The notes beneath the pieces were generated by a model. It was not told the origin of the DNA. It searched no databases and saw only the letters and a program-made list of their open reading frames with translations. From Bacteroidales bacterium (GTDB taxonomy: Bacteria; Bacteroidota; Bacteroidia; Bacteroidales; VadinHA17), in the NCBI GenBank assembly GCA_025358645.1, contig JANYIW010000001.1, forward strand, positions 1 to 38,665: a stretch of 38,665 nt of DNA, read 5' to 3'. Shown here one piece after another: positions 1-7,963 of this stretch. The translations under genes were made by a program, and so were the position numbers. How positions within the stretch are numbered: position 1 is the stretch's first letter; the number at the start of each line of letters is the position of its first letter.

Positions 1-1
1 G

Positions 2-478
2 AAAAACTCTTTTCCTGAAATAAAACTTCTTAATACCAATATCGATGCACAGATGATGTGGCTTACCAAAAATCCGGAGGAATATGGAGTAATCGTTGCC
101 GGTAATATGTTTGGTGATATAGCATCCGATGCCTTTGCCGGACTGATAGGCGGTTTAGGATTTGCCTGTAGCGCTCAGTTTTCCTCCGATGGGATAGCGG
201 TTTTTGAACCAAGCCATGGGTCAGCGCCGAAATATGCAGGTTACAAAGTTTCAATTGTAAACCCGATTGCCATGATAGAATCTGCCTGTATGATGCTTGA
301 TTATCTCGATGAAAAGAAGATTTCATTTAAAATCCGTAAGGCAGTTGCTGATGTTATTGAAGAAGGTAAAGTCAGAACTTACGATATGATGAAGATGGCA
401 GGCAGGCCAGAGGTAGTTCAGAATGGAGCCGCTTCAACATTGCAAATGACAGATGCCATAATAGCCAGATTTGAGTAA
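2..478 (+). CDS. Isocitrate/isopropylmalate-family dehydrogenase, C-terminal part (5' end outside window)
   Basis: The frame is open from the first bases of the window, so this is the last ~158 residues of a longer protein. It belongs to the beta-decarboxylating dehydrogenase family, which oxidises and decarboxylates 2-hydroxy acids such as isocitrate (TCA cycle). Visible signatures are the metal-binding segment NMFGDIASD (about nt 107-133) and the cofactor loop HGSAPKYAG (about nt 215-241). The Lys-Tyr pair at nt 230-235 matches the residues that grip the 2'-phosphate of NADP in E. coli isocitrate dehydrogenase, where NAD enzymes and isopropylmalate dehydrogenases usually have Asp-Ile. I therefore favour isocitrate dehydrogenase, possibly NADP-linked, but substrate specificity sits partly in the missing half. 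The HD-fold gene follows 15 bases later, probably in the same transcript. Confidence 0.85.
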   Translation, partial: KNSFPEIKLLNTNIDAQMMWLTKNPEEYGVIVAGNMFGDIASDAFAGLIGGLGFACSAQFSSDGIAVFEPSHGSAPKYAGYKVSIVNPIAMIESACMMLDYLDEKKISFKIRKAVADVIEEGKVRTYDMMKMAGRPEVVQNGAASTLQMTDAIIARFE

Positions 479-493
479 TTTAAACAAATTCTT

Positions 494-1045
494 ATGAATG
501 AACAGGTTATAAAATTATGGCCGGAACTTGAGTGGATTAAAGACAATTCACTCAGAGAAAAAACTGCTAAAACCTGGGAAATAGCTCTTGAAAGGAGTGT
601 TCTGACTGGAGAAGATCTTGAAAAAATTCCATTTACACTTTTGTGCGGGCCGGATCTTAAAGTAAGCTTCATGGCCCATAAAAGATGTGTGGTACATTTA
701 GCCAGAGCCAGTGGTGAGAAGATGAACGAGTTCTTTGGCAACGACCTTCCTGTTAATATGGATGTACTAATCGCTGGAGCTATACTTGCCGATGTAGGTA
801 AACTGCTTGAATATGAGATTGATAAGGAGGGTAAAGTTGTTCAGGGGAAGTATGGTCAGTACCTTAGGCATCCTTTTTCAGGTGTCGCTCTTGCAGAAGA
901 GTGTTGCATTCCTATGGAGGTTTGTCATATAATTGCAACACATGCTCATGAAGGAGATCTTGTGAAAAGAACTACTGAGGCATATATTGTGCATCATGCC
1001 GACTTTATGACTTTCCTCCCGTTTAAAAGCAGATTAATAGTCTGA
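494..1045 (+). CDS. HD-fold (phosphohydrolase-like) protein with a non-canonical HD motif
   Basis: A 183-residue protein with the layout of an HD-superfamily metal phosphohydrolase. The features are an early His (H62/H68 region), a helix ending LADVGKLLEY (97-106), RHPFSGVALAEE (125-136), THAHEGD (149-155) and HHADF (167-171). In canonical members the second motif reads H-D; here it is Ala99-Asp100, so one metal-ligand histidine is absent while the other His/Asp positions remain. It may be a weak enzyme, a binding protein, or a subfamily in which Ala is normal. The substrate is unknown. It sits 15 bases after the dehydrogenase gene on the same strand. A run of heptamer repeats starts 10 bases after its stop codon. 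Confidence 0.7.
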   Translation: MNEQVIKLWPELEWIKDNSLREKTAKTWEIALERSVLTGEDLEKIPFTLLCGPDLKVSFMAHKRCVVHLARASGEKMNEFFGNDLPVNMDVLIAGAILADVGKLLEYEIDKEGKVVQGKYGQYLRHPFSGVALAEECCIPMEVCHIIATHAHEGDLVKRTTEAYIVHHADFMTFLPFKSRLIV

Positions 1046-1055
1046 TTTTTTTTCT

Positions 1056-1160
1056 CACACCTCACGTGTCACACCTCACACCTCATACCTCACGCCTCAC
1101 ACCTCATACCTCACGCCTCACGCCTCACGCCTCACGCCTCACACCTCACACCTCACACCT
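1056..1160. repeat. 15-unit heptanucleotide tandem repeat (CAYRCCT-type)
   Basis: Exactly 15 consecutive 7-base units fill 1056-1160. Most are CACACCT or CACGCCT, two are CATACCT (1084, 1105), and one is a diverged CACGTGT (1063-1069). The array lies between the convergent HD-fold and acyl-CoA synthetase genes and touches neither reading frame. The plus strand is C-rich with almost no G. The unit length is not a multiple of three and no ORF crosses it. It looks like a slippage-prone minisatellite with no visible function. Confidence 0.95.
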
Positions 1161-1171
1161 CTTATTTCTTC

Positions 1172-3085
1172 CTATCCCAGTTTCATCTTTTCTACTTCTT
1201 CGATATTTCTTTCATTAGTAACTGCTTTTGCATCGGGAGTATAGAGGTAATCAATCAGATTCTGATATTTATCCATAACTTTTCCTCTCACAATCTTCAT
1301 TGTAGAGTTCATAAGGCCATTATCTTCTGTAAAACTTTCTTCCAGGATACCAATTGCTACCGGCAGCCATCTCTGGGGGAACATATTACCGAATTTCCCG
1401 TTTGTCCGGTACTCAAAAACTTCGTTTTCGATTAAAGTGATAATTGTACGTTTCCCTTCATCTGAATCTGCAGTCAGATTTTTTTCTTCAAGAAAAAGTT
1501 TGAGAGCATGCTGATTAGGCACAACCAAGGCTACAGTATACGGCTTCTGGTTATTATAAAGCATGCATTGTTCAATATATTTTGATTGTTCTGAGATAGC
1601 TTCTTCTATACCTTCCGGACTGAACTTCTCTCCGTCATCAGCAATAAGCAGACTTTTAAATCGTCCCAATACATAGAGAAATCCATCTTTTGACATATAC
1701 CCCATATCACCGGTATATAACCATCCGTCTCTTATTGTCTCTTTTGTGGCTGCTTCATTTTTCCAGTACCCATACATTACATTACCTCCTTTGATAACTA
1801 TTTCTCCTTTTTGGCCTGCAGGTAACTCAGTTCCATCGTCATCGCAGATTTTTAGATCCATATTATTGACTAATGCACCAGATGAACCGAGTTTATGACG
1901 GCTGGTGGAATTAGAGGAGATTACGGGAGAGGCTTCACTTAATCCATATCCCTGATACATTGGTATGCCAAGAGCATAGAAGAATCGCTGCAATTCTATT
2001 TCCAGAAGGGCTCCGCCTCCGACAAAAAAATCGAGCTCTCCTCCGTAAGCTTCACGGATTTTACTGAAGAAGAGCCGGTCATAAAATCTGAGTAGCGGTT
2101 TTTTAAGTCTTTGCAAACCTCTTCCTTTATTCCAGCCTTCCTTGTTGTATGAATAGGAGACTTTAAGTGCATGATTAAAAAGTATTTCAATGGGTTTCCC
2201 TTTTTCTTTTATGCCTTTTTCAATATTCTTTCTGAAATTCTTTGCTATAGCGGGAACGCTCATGAGGAGATTTGGCTTAATCTCTTTAAGACAGGCAGGA
2301 AGGTTCCTCAGAGTCTCCATGGGAGTTTTTCCTGTTTTTACCGAAGCTATACTGGCTCCTTTACCCATAAATGCAAATATTCCGCCGGTATGTCCGAAAG
2401 AGTGATCCCATGGAAGGATAAGGAGTGTTTTATAGAAAGATGGTATATCTATCAGACTATAGGCCTGGTAAACATTTGATACATAATTTCCATGAGTAAG
2501 AATGATCCCTTTCGGATCGGCTGTTGTACCCGATGTGTAGCAGATATTCGCAAAATTGTCAGGAGTAAGGCTTTTATACAGTTCCTCGAATTTTGTTAAA
2601 TTTTCAGTCACTTCCAGCCATTCTCTCCCGATCTTTCTGACTTCATTAAAATGGATTTCGTTATCAGCATACTCTTCCTGCGTATCAAAATGTATTACTT
2701 TTTCTATGGAGGGACATTCTGCTATTACTCCTTTGAGTTTCTGAGCCTGAATAGAAGAGATCAGGATCATCCTAGATCCTGAGTGATTAATCCTGAATTT
2801 TATTTCCTCAGGATTTAGCTTTACTGAGAGGGGAACATTTATTGCACCGGTGTACAGAATCCCCATTTCACCAATAACCCAGCTATTCCGACCCTCAGAA
2901 ATAAGGCTTAATCTATCCCCTTCTTTTATTCCAAGTTTTATCAATCCTGCCGCAAATTCATAAACCTGCTTACTTGTTTCACCATAAGTTGTGCCTTCAT
3001 ATTTATCATTAGGTTTCTCCCACAGATAAACATTATTACTATATTTTTCTACACTTTCTTCGAAGAATTGTATTAACGATTTCAT
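1172..3085 (-). CDS. Long-chain acyl-CoA synthetase (AMP-forming, ANL superfamily)
   Basis: This 637-residue enzyme activates a fatty acid with ATP to an acyl-adenylate and then transfers it to CoA. The P-loop-like signature YTSGTTADPKG is at 183-193, the adenylate motif YGLSEASP at 380-387, TGD at 458-460, the hinge motif GRFK at 474-477 and a candidate catalytic lysine in DGEKFSPEG at 487. Length and motif order fit the bacterial FACS/AMP-dependent ligase family of about 600-640 residues. There is no signal peptide, so it is a cytosolic or peripheral membrane enzyme. The ATG at 3083-3085 is the only sensible start. It is transcribed alone, divergent from the SPOR lipoprotein and convergent with the HD gene. 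The chain length used cannot be read from the sequence. Confidence 0.93.
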   Translation of the reverse strand: MKSLIQFFEESVEKYSNNVYLWEKPNDKYEGTTYGETSKQVYEFAAGLIKLGIKEGDRLSLISEGRNSWVIGEMGILYTGAINVPLSVKLNPEEIKFRINHSGSRMILISSIQAQKLKGVIAECPSIEKVIHFDTQEEYADNEIHFNEVRKIGREWLEVTENLTKFEELYKSLTPDNFANICYTSGTTADPKGIILTHGNYVSNVYQAYSLIDIPSFYKTLLILPWDHSFGHTGGIFAFMGKGASIASVKTGKTPMETLRNLPACLKEIKPNLLMSVPAIAKNFRKNIEKGIKEKGKPIEILFNHALKVSYSYNKEGWNKGRGLQRLKKPLLRFYDRLFFSKIREAYGGELDFFVGGGALLEIELQRFFYALGIPMYQGYGLSEASPVISSNSTSRHKLGSSGALVNNMDLKICDDDGTELPAGQKGEIVIKGGNVMYGYWKNEAATKETIRDGWLYTGDMGYMSKDGFLYVLGRFKSLLIADDGEKFSPEGIEEAISEQSKYIEQCMLYNNQKPYTVALVVPNQHALKLFLEEKNLTADSDEGKRTIITLIENEVFEYRTNGKFGNMFPQRWLPVAIGILEESFTEDNGLMNSTMKIVRGKVMDKYQNLIDYLYTPDAKAVTNERNIEEVEKMKLG

Positions 3086-3175
3086 TATCCAGGTTTTTAA
3101 AAATGTCAGAAAATTTTATAAGCCGAATATACTAAATCCGCAATACTTTGGTGTGACGTGGTTATAAATATATCG

Positions 3176-3207
3176 TTTGGTTTGGGTTTTAATAATTTGT
3201 ATCTTTG
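3176..3207 (+). promoter_or_regulatory. Bacteroidota sigma-A promoter for the SPOR lipoprotein gene
   Basis: TTTG at 3176-3179 is followed by a 20-base spacer and TATCTTTG at 3200-3207. This agrees with the Bacteroidota consensus TTTG-N19-21-TAnnTTTG. Transcription would start near 3213, leaving a leader of roughly 55 bases before the ATG at 3268. It is one of the two best two-box matches in the window. Confidence 0.65.
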
Positions 3208-3267
3208 ATTATCACCTTTTGAAAATACTATCGCAGGAAGATTTCTGTAAATTTTAAATCTTTTATT

Positions 3268-3741
3268 ATGAGACATTTACCAGTAATTTTATTAATAGGA
3301 CTTTTGATTGTTCTCCCATCGTGTAAATATTTTAAGGGAGGAGGATTATTTGGTAAAAAAGCCAGAATAATGGCCATTATGAAAGCACAGGAGGACAGTA
3401 TCCGGGTTGCTGATTCTATGCAAAAAGTAAAGGATCATTTAATGGAAATTGAGAATGCGAAACTTGATTCAGTAAGAAAAGCGGATGAAGAGCGATTAGC
3501 TTTTGAATCGAAGCATAAGTATAATATTATTGTAGGAAGTTTCATTACGCCTGAATATGCAAAAGGCCTCTGTGAAGGATACCGTAAACAGGGTTATGAT
3601 CCCCAAATATTAAAGATGGAGCGAAGTAGATTTGAACTTGTTTCAATCGAAGCTCATGATAGTTTCAGAAAAGCGTTTTCACGACTTAAAAAGTTTCAGG
3701 ATACTGTTCAGTTTGAATCCTGGATGTATATTAAAAAATAG
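3268..3741 (+). CDS. SPOR-domain lipoprotein
   Basis: This 157-residue protein begins with a lipoprotein signal: a hydrophobic stretch 4-16, then LPSC with Cys19 as the lipidation site. A charged helical segment follows (about 36-80, rich in K, E, D and A, likely coiled coil). The C-terminal SPOR-like fold spans about 84-157, with YNIIVGSFITPEYAK at its start and a closing beta strand near ESWMYIKK. SPOR domains bind denuded glycan strands of peptidoglycan at division sites, so an envelope or division-related role in the periplasm is expected. It has its own promoter and ends 10 bases before the convergent purA stop. The assignment rests on fold pattern, because SPOR sequences are weakly conserved. 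Confidence 0.8.
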   Translation: MRHLPVILLIGLLIVLPSCKYFKGGGLFGKKARIMAIMKAQEDSIRVADSMQKVKDHLMEIENAKLDSVRKADEERLAFESKHKYNIIVGSFITPEYAKGLCEGYRKQGYDPQILKMERSRFELVSIEAHDSFRKAFSRLKKFQDTVQFESWMYIKK

Positions 3742-3751
3742 CGTTTGTTCC

Positions 3752-5017
3752 TTAGTTTCTGAAAATAGTTTCCTTCCTGTCGGGACCAACAGATACCATT
3801 GTAACCGGAATACCTGTCTGTTTCTCTATAAATTCTATATACTTTTTAAGCGTTGATGGTAATTCCTCAAATTCTCTGTAACCTGTTAAATCCTCTTCCC
3901 ATCCTTTAAATTCAGTGTATACAGGTTCAATTTGGGATTCCTGGTTGAATGGCAGCTCCTTGCAAATTTTGCCATCAATTTTATATGAAGTACATATCCT
4001 GATGGTTTTAAAACCTGACATTACATCTGCTTTGGTCATAAAAAGTTTTGTAATGCCATTTATCATAATAGAGTATTTCAACGCGGGCAGATCGAGCCAA
4101 CCGCAACGTCGCGGTCTTCCTGTCGTTGAACCAAACTCATGCCCGAGATTTCTTAAGTTTGTACCTGTAACATCAAGTAATTCAGTAGGGAAGGGGCCGC
4201 ATCCGACCCTTGTGCAATATGCTTTAAAAATGCCAAAGATGTTACCGATAAGCTTGGGTGAGATACCCAGACCGGTACATGCACCGGCGCTGATCGTATT
4301 TGATGACGTTACGAAAGGGTATGAACCAAAATCCAGGTCAAGCATTGTTCCCTGGGCTCCTTCGGCAAGAACCTTTTTGTCTTTTCCCGCGAGTTCATTA
4401 ACAAGGTATTCAGTACTGATTATTGAAAATTGTTTCAACATGTCAATACCTTCAAACCACTCATTTTCAGATTCTTTCAGATCGAATTTAAAATCGTAGT
4501 TTTTAAGTATTGCCAGATGGTTTTTAACATGGTCATTATATTTCTGTTTGAAATCCTCTCTCAGAATATCGCCCACTCTCAGACCGTTCCGGCTAGTTTT
4601 ATCGGTGTATGCCGGACCAATACCCTTTAATGTTGATCCGATTTTAGAATTGCCTTTATGCATTTCGTAAGCCGCATCAAGTATTCTGTGGGTCGGCAGA
4701 ATAAGGTTTGCCTTATTGGAGATAATAAGTCGTTTTGTAAGTTCACTGACAGATGGTCCCAAATCTTCGATCTCCTTTTTAAAAACAGCAGGATCGATCA
4801 CGACGCCATTTCCAATTATATTTAATTTATCAGTATGAAAAATACCGGAAGGAATAAGGTGAAGCACGTGTTTAATATTATTAAACTCGAGAGAATGCCC
4901 GGCATTAGGACCACCCTGAAAGCGGGCAATAACATCATAATCCGGACTTAAAGCATCAACAATTTTTCCCTTTCCTTCGTCCCCCCACTGCAGTCCTAAC
5001 AGTATGTCAATGTTCAT
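3752..5017 (-). CDS. purA: Adenylosuccinate synthetase
   Basis: A 421-residue cytosolic enzyme that joins IMP and aspartate using GTP, the first committed step to AMP. The N-terminal motif WGDEGKGK (11-18) supplies the phosphate-binding loop with the catalytic Asp, and GGPNAGHS (35-42) carries the catalytic His. The region around GSTTGRPRRCGWLD is typical of the IMP/GTP site. Length is normal for the family. It lies downstream of the fur-like and relA/spoT genes on the same strand, with 82 bases between fur-like stop and purA start. PurA is a known target of (p)ppGpp inhibition, which makes this neighbourhood functionally sensible. Confidence 0.98.
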   Translation of the reverse strand: MNIDILLGLQWGDEGKGKIVDALSPDYDVIARFQGGPNAGHSLEFNNIKHVLHLIPSGIFHTDKLNIIGNGVVIDPAVFKKEIEDLGPSVSELTKRLIISNKANLILPTHRILDAAYEMHKGNSKIGSTLKGIGPAYTDKTSRNGLRVGDILREDFKQKYNDHVKNHLAILKNYDFKFDLKESENEWFEGIDMLKQFSIISTEYLVNELAGKDKKVLAEGAQGTMLDLDFGSYPFVTSSNTISAGACTGLGISPKLIGNIFGIFKAYCTRVGCGPFPTELLDVTGTNLRNLGHEFGSTTGRPRRCGWLDLPALKYSIMINGITKLFMTKADVMSGFKTIRICTSYKIDGKICKELPFNQESQIEPVYTEFKGWEEDLTGYREFEELPSTLKKYIEFIEKQTGIPVTMVSVGPDRKETIFRN

Positions 5018-5099
5018 ATTATATATTATATATAAAATTTTAAACAGCTTTACAAGGTAAGATTAAATTCAACTAAACGACCACCAAATAACATAAAAT

Positions 5100-5549
5100 C
5101 TATTCATTATCCTTCCCCTTGTAATTACCATAGATATAAAGAGAGTGGTAAAGAGGAGTGAAGTTATGCAGCTCACTTGCGGTCTTAATAATCTCTTGAA
5201 TTCTCGGGTCGCAAAACTCAATAACTTTACCTGTTTCAATGTCAATAAGATGATCGTGTTGTCCGCACTGGTATGCTCTTTCAAACTGTGCTATATTCTT
5301 TCCGAACTGGTGTTTGATTACCAGATTACAATCCAGTAGCAACTCAATTGTATTATATAATGTGGCTCTGCTGACACGATAGTTCTTGTTTTTCATAAAT
5401 ATATATAGCGATTCTATATCGAAATGACCCGACCGTGAATAAATCTCATCAAGAATGGCATACCTCTCTGGTGTTTTCCGGTGGCCCTTCTTTTCGAGAT
5501 ATTCTGTGAAAATCTTCTTTACGGTTAACTTGGTATCATCACTAATCAT
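5100..5549 (-). CDS. Fur-family transcriptional regulator lacking the structural CxxC zinc site
   Basis: A 149-residue protein with a Fur-type winged helix (about 10-85; recognition helix around [12 protein letters not shown]) and a C-terminal metal-binding/dimerisation domain. The HDH motif is at 98-100, Glu111 follows in KVIEF, and a His is at 135 in LYHSLYIYG. Classical Fur has a CxxC pair just after the HDH motif; here the segment reads HLIDIETG, so that structural zinc site is missing. Bacteroidota have Fur-like proteins of this kind next to purA and relA/spoT. Its metal and targets cannot be assigned. A -7 box (TACTTTTG, minus strand) lies 25-32 bases upstream of the ATG, so it may also be transcribed separately from relA/spoT. 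Confidence 0.88.
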   Translation of the reverse strand: MISDDTKLTVKKIFTEYLEKKGHRKTPERYAILDEIYSRSGHFDIESLYIFMKNKNYRVSRATLYNTIELLLDCNLVIKHQFGKNIAQFERAYQCGQHDHLIDIETGKVIEFCDPRIQEIIKTASELHNFTPLYHSLYIYGNYKGKDNE

Positions 5550-5573
5550 ATCTGGACTAATTTAAAATAATAA

Positions 5574-5581
5574 CAAAAGTA
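5574..5581 (-). promoter_or_regulatory. Possible -7 box for the fur-like/purA genes
   Basis: On the minus strand these bases read TACTTTTG, matching TAnnTTTG, 24 bases before the fur-like ATG. I see no good -33 TTTG at the expected distance, so this is a weak prediction. Confidence 0.35.
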
Positions 5582-5621
5582 TGCATTTTTCCGGAATATC
5601 GGGGATAGAATAAACAGAAAA

Positions 5622-7868
5622 TTAATTAGAGAAGTCTTCGACTCTTTTCACATTTTCAATTCCATTTATATTGGATATCTTAAGAATAAGGTTGTTAAGG
5701 TCTTTTGTATGATGAACAAACAGATCAATTGTCCCTTCAAAAATACCGTTATTGACAGAAATATTAATCCTGGTCATGTTAACCTTAAGTTCAGCAGAAA
5801 TTATAGTAGTGATATCGTTTACAAGACCAATTCTGTCAATACCTGTCATACTTATCCTTGCAATGAAAGAGATAAGTTTATGGATAGCCCATTTAACTGC
5901 AATAATCCTGTTTCCTTCGTTTGACATGATTCTTATGGCTACAGGGCATTTGGGCTTATGAATAATAATTGCTCCTTCCGGAGAATGATAGCCTATGACC
6001 TCGTCGCCGGGGATTGGGTTACAACATTTTGCAATTTCGTATGATTGTTCCGAGTTATCAACATTTTCCCTGAGCAGGAAAGGGACGCTCTTATCTATAT
6101 CTCCCAGGGTAACTTCAGCATCTTTCTTCTCTTTCTTTGAGCCGATAAGTTTTAACTCCCAGTATTTAATAACATTTTTAGTAGGATTCTTCTTGAATGT
6201 TTTCTTAATATTGTCCAGATTGATCCTTCCAAGGCCTATTCCCGAGTATAATTCTTCTTTATTAAGAACATCATAAGAGAGAATAAGGGATTTTAGGATT
6301 TCGCTGTTTAATGTGACTCCTATTTCTTTAATTTTGGTGTCGAGAATCTCGATCCCCTTTTGGATACTGTCTTTTGAATCATTCTTAAGTGTGTTTTTAA
6401 TTGCTTCCTTGGCTTTCGATGTTCTGACAAAAGAGAGCCATTCCATGCTGGGTTTAGCAATATCGGAAGTAATTATTTCCACCTGGTCGCCACTCATTAG
6501 AATTGAGTTTAAAGGATTGAGTTTATAATTTATTTTTGCGCCAATAGCTTTATTACCTATTTCTGTATGTATTTCATAAGCAAAATCCAGGGCCGATGCT
6601 CCTTTTGGAAGGCTTACCAGAAAACCTTTTGGTGTAAAAACCATGATTTCTGATGAGAAAAGATTCATTTTGAACTCATCAAGGAACTCAATCGGGTCTT
6701 CATGTGGATTCTCAAGCATTATGCGGATCTTTTTTATCCACTTGTCGAGTTCTGTCTCCTGTGCTTCATCTCCTTTGTATTTCCAGTGCGCAGCATAACC
6801 TCTTTCTGCTATATCATCCATTCGTTTACTTCGGATTTGTACTTCAATCCACTGGCCTTCCGGACCCATTACGGTCACATGTAATGCTTCATATCCATTT
6901 GGTTTAGGACGGCTAACCCAATCGCGAAGCCTGTCAGGTTTGGGCATATAGGAATCGGTAATTATGGAATAAATATTCCAGCATTGTGTTTTTTCCGGTA
7001 TACCTGCTGCAGGTTCAAATACGATCCTTATGGCGAGAACATCATAAATCTCTTCAAATGGGACATTTTTAGCCTGCATTTTCTTCCAGATTGAGAAGAT
7101 GGATTTCGGTCTTCCACTGATGTCAAACTTCAATTCTGCCTGTGTGAGTTTCTCAATTATCGGAAGAGAGAATTTATTAATAAGAGCAAGATTCCTTTTT
7201 TCGCTGTGTTTCAGCTTTGTCGTGATTTCTTCATAGATATGAGGTTGCCGGAATTTGAAGCTCAGGTCTTCCAATTCACTTTTAATGGCATATAATCCAA
7301 GCCTGTGAGCGAGAGGAGCATAAAGAAAAATTGTTTCTCCTGCAACTTTCAGCTTTTTATGTTCAGGCATTGAGTTGAGGGTTCTCATATTGTGCAGACG
7401 GTCAGCAATTTTAATGAGGATGACCCTGAGATCGTCAGAGAGAGTAAGTAGCATCTTTCTAAAGTTCTCAGCCTGGAGGGAGGAAGAATTTTCCTTATTA
7501 TAAGTGCCTGATATCTTTGTCAGGCCATCAATAAGCGATGCTATTTTTGGACCGAAATCCCTTTCAACATCTTCCAGTGAATATTCAGTATCTTCTACAA
7601 CATCGTGAAGAAGAGCCACAGCAATTGACTTGGCTCCAAGTCCGATTTCATTGTTTACTATTTTTGCAACGGAAATCGGGTGAATGATATAAGGCTCACC
7701 TGATTTCCTGCGCATATTCCAGTGAGCTTCATTTGCTATATTGAATGCTTTGTCAATAAGCTCCCTGTCTCCTGGTTTATTGCACCTGAGAAGGTTATTT
7801 ATGAGTGTATCATATTCAGCCTGAATACGGTTCCTGTCTTCTTCATCAAAAATATCCTTGTTCCCCAT
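5622..7868 (-). CDS. Bifunctional (p)ppGpp synthetase/hydrolase (RelA/SpoT, Rel type)
   Basis: A 748-residue long RSH enzyme that makes and degrades (p)ppGpp. The N-terminal HD hydrolase domain is intact, with ALLHDVVEDT (86-95; H88, D89) and IADRLHNMRTL (154-164). The synthetase domain covers about 245-365 with GRPKSIFSIW and YEALHVTVMG. The loop that separates bifunctional from synthetase-only enzymes reads R-L-R-D at 313-316, closest to the RxKD type. TGS (about 405-465) and ACT (about 665-748) regulatory domains follow. I chose the ATG at 7868 (MGNKDIF) over an upstream in-frame TTG at 7886, because the ATG gives the usual N-terminus and a -7 box lies upstream. Fur-like and purA follow on the same strand. 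Confidence 0.96.
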   Translation of the reverse strand: MGNKDIFDEEDRNRIQAEYDTLINNLLRCNKPGDRELIDKAFNIANEAHWNMRRKSGEPYIIHPISVAKIVNNEIGLGAKSIAVALLHDVVEDTEYSLEDVERDFGPKIASLIDGLTKISGTYNKENSSSLQAENFRKMLLTLSDDLRVILIKIADRLHNMRTLNSMPEHKKLKVAGETIFLYAPLAHRLGLYAIKSELEDLSFKFRQPHIYEEITTKLKHSEKRNLALINKFSLPIIEKLTQAELKFDISGRPKSIFSIWKKMQAKNVPFEEIYDVLAIRIVFEPAAGIPEKTQCWNIYSIITDSYMPKPDRLRDWVSRPKPNGYEALHVTVMGPEGQWIEVQIRSKRMDDIAERGYAAHWKYKGDEAQETELDKWIKKIRIMLENPHEDPIEFLDEFKMNLFSSEIMVFTPKGFLVSLPKGASALDFAYEIHTEIGNKAIGAKINYKLNPLNSILMSGDQVEIITSDIAKPSMEWLSFVRTSKAKEAIKNTLKNDSKDSIQKGIEILDTKIKEIGVTLNSEILKSLILSYDVLNKEELYSGIGLGRINLDNIKKTFKKNPTKNVIKYWELKLIGSKKEKKDAEVTLGDIDKSVPFLLRENVDNSEQSYEIAKCCNPIPGDEVIGYHSPEGAIIIHKPKCPVAIRIMSNEGNRIIAVKWAIHKLISFIARISMTGIDRIGLVNDITTIISAELKVNMTRINISVNNGIFEGTIDLFVHHTKDLNNLILKISNINGIENVKRVEDFSN

Positions 7869-7902
7869 AAAATAAGTACGCGGCAAATTCGTATCCCAGA
7901 TA

Positions 7903-7910
7903 CAAATATA
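7903..7910 (-). promoter_or_regulatory. Probable -7 box for relA/spoT
   Basis: The minus strand reads TATATTTG here, a perfect TAnnTTTG, 34 bases before the ATG at 7868. No clear -33 box is visible. It also supports the ATG start, since an RNA starting near 7897 would make the upstream TTG at 7886 nearly leaderless. Confidence 0.45.
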
Positions 7911-7963
7911 GCTTTTCCCGTTTAAAGTCAGTGCCCGAAAATGTAAAAACGATGTTGATTTTA

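Noticed and set aside
1046-1171. CRISPR array.
   Set aside because: The units are only seven bases, contiguous and without spacers, so this is a simple tandem repeat.
3915-4499. 194-codon open frame antisense to purA.
   Set aside because: It is fully inside purA and shows no family signature; long antisense frames are common opposite conserved genes.
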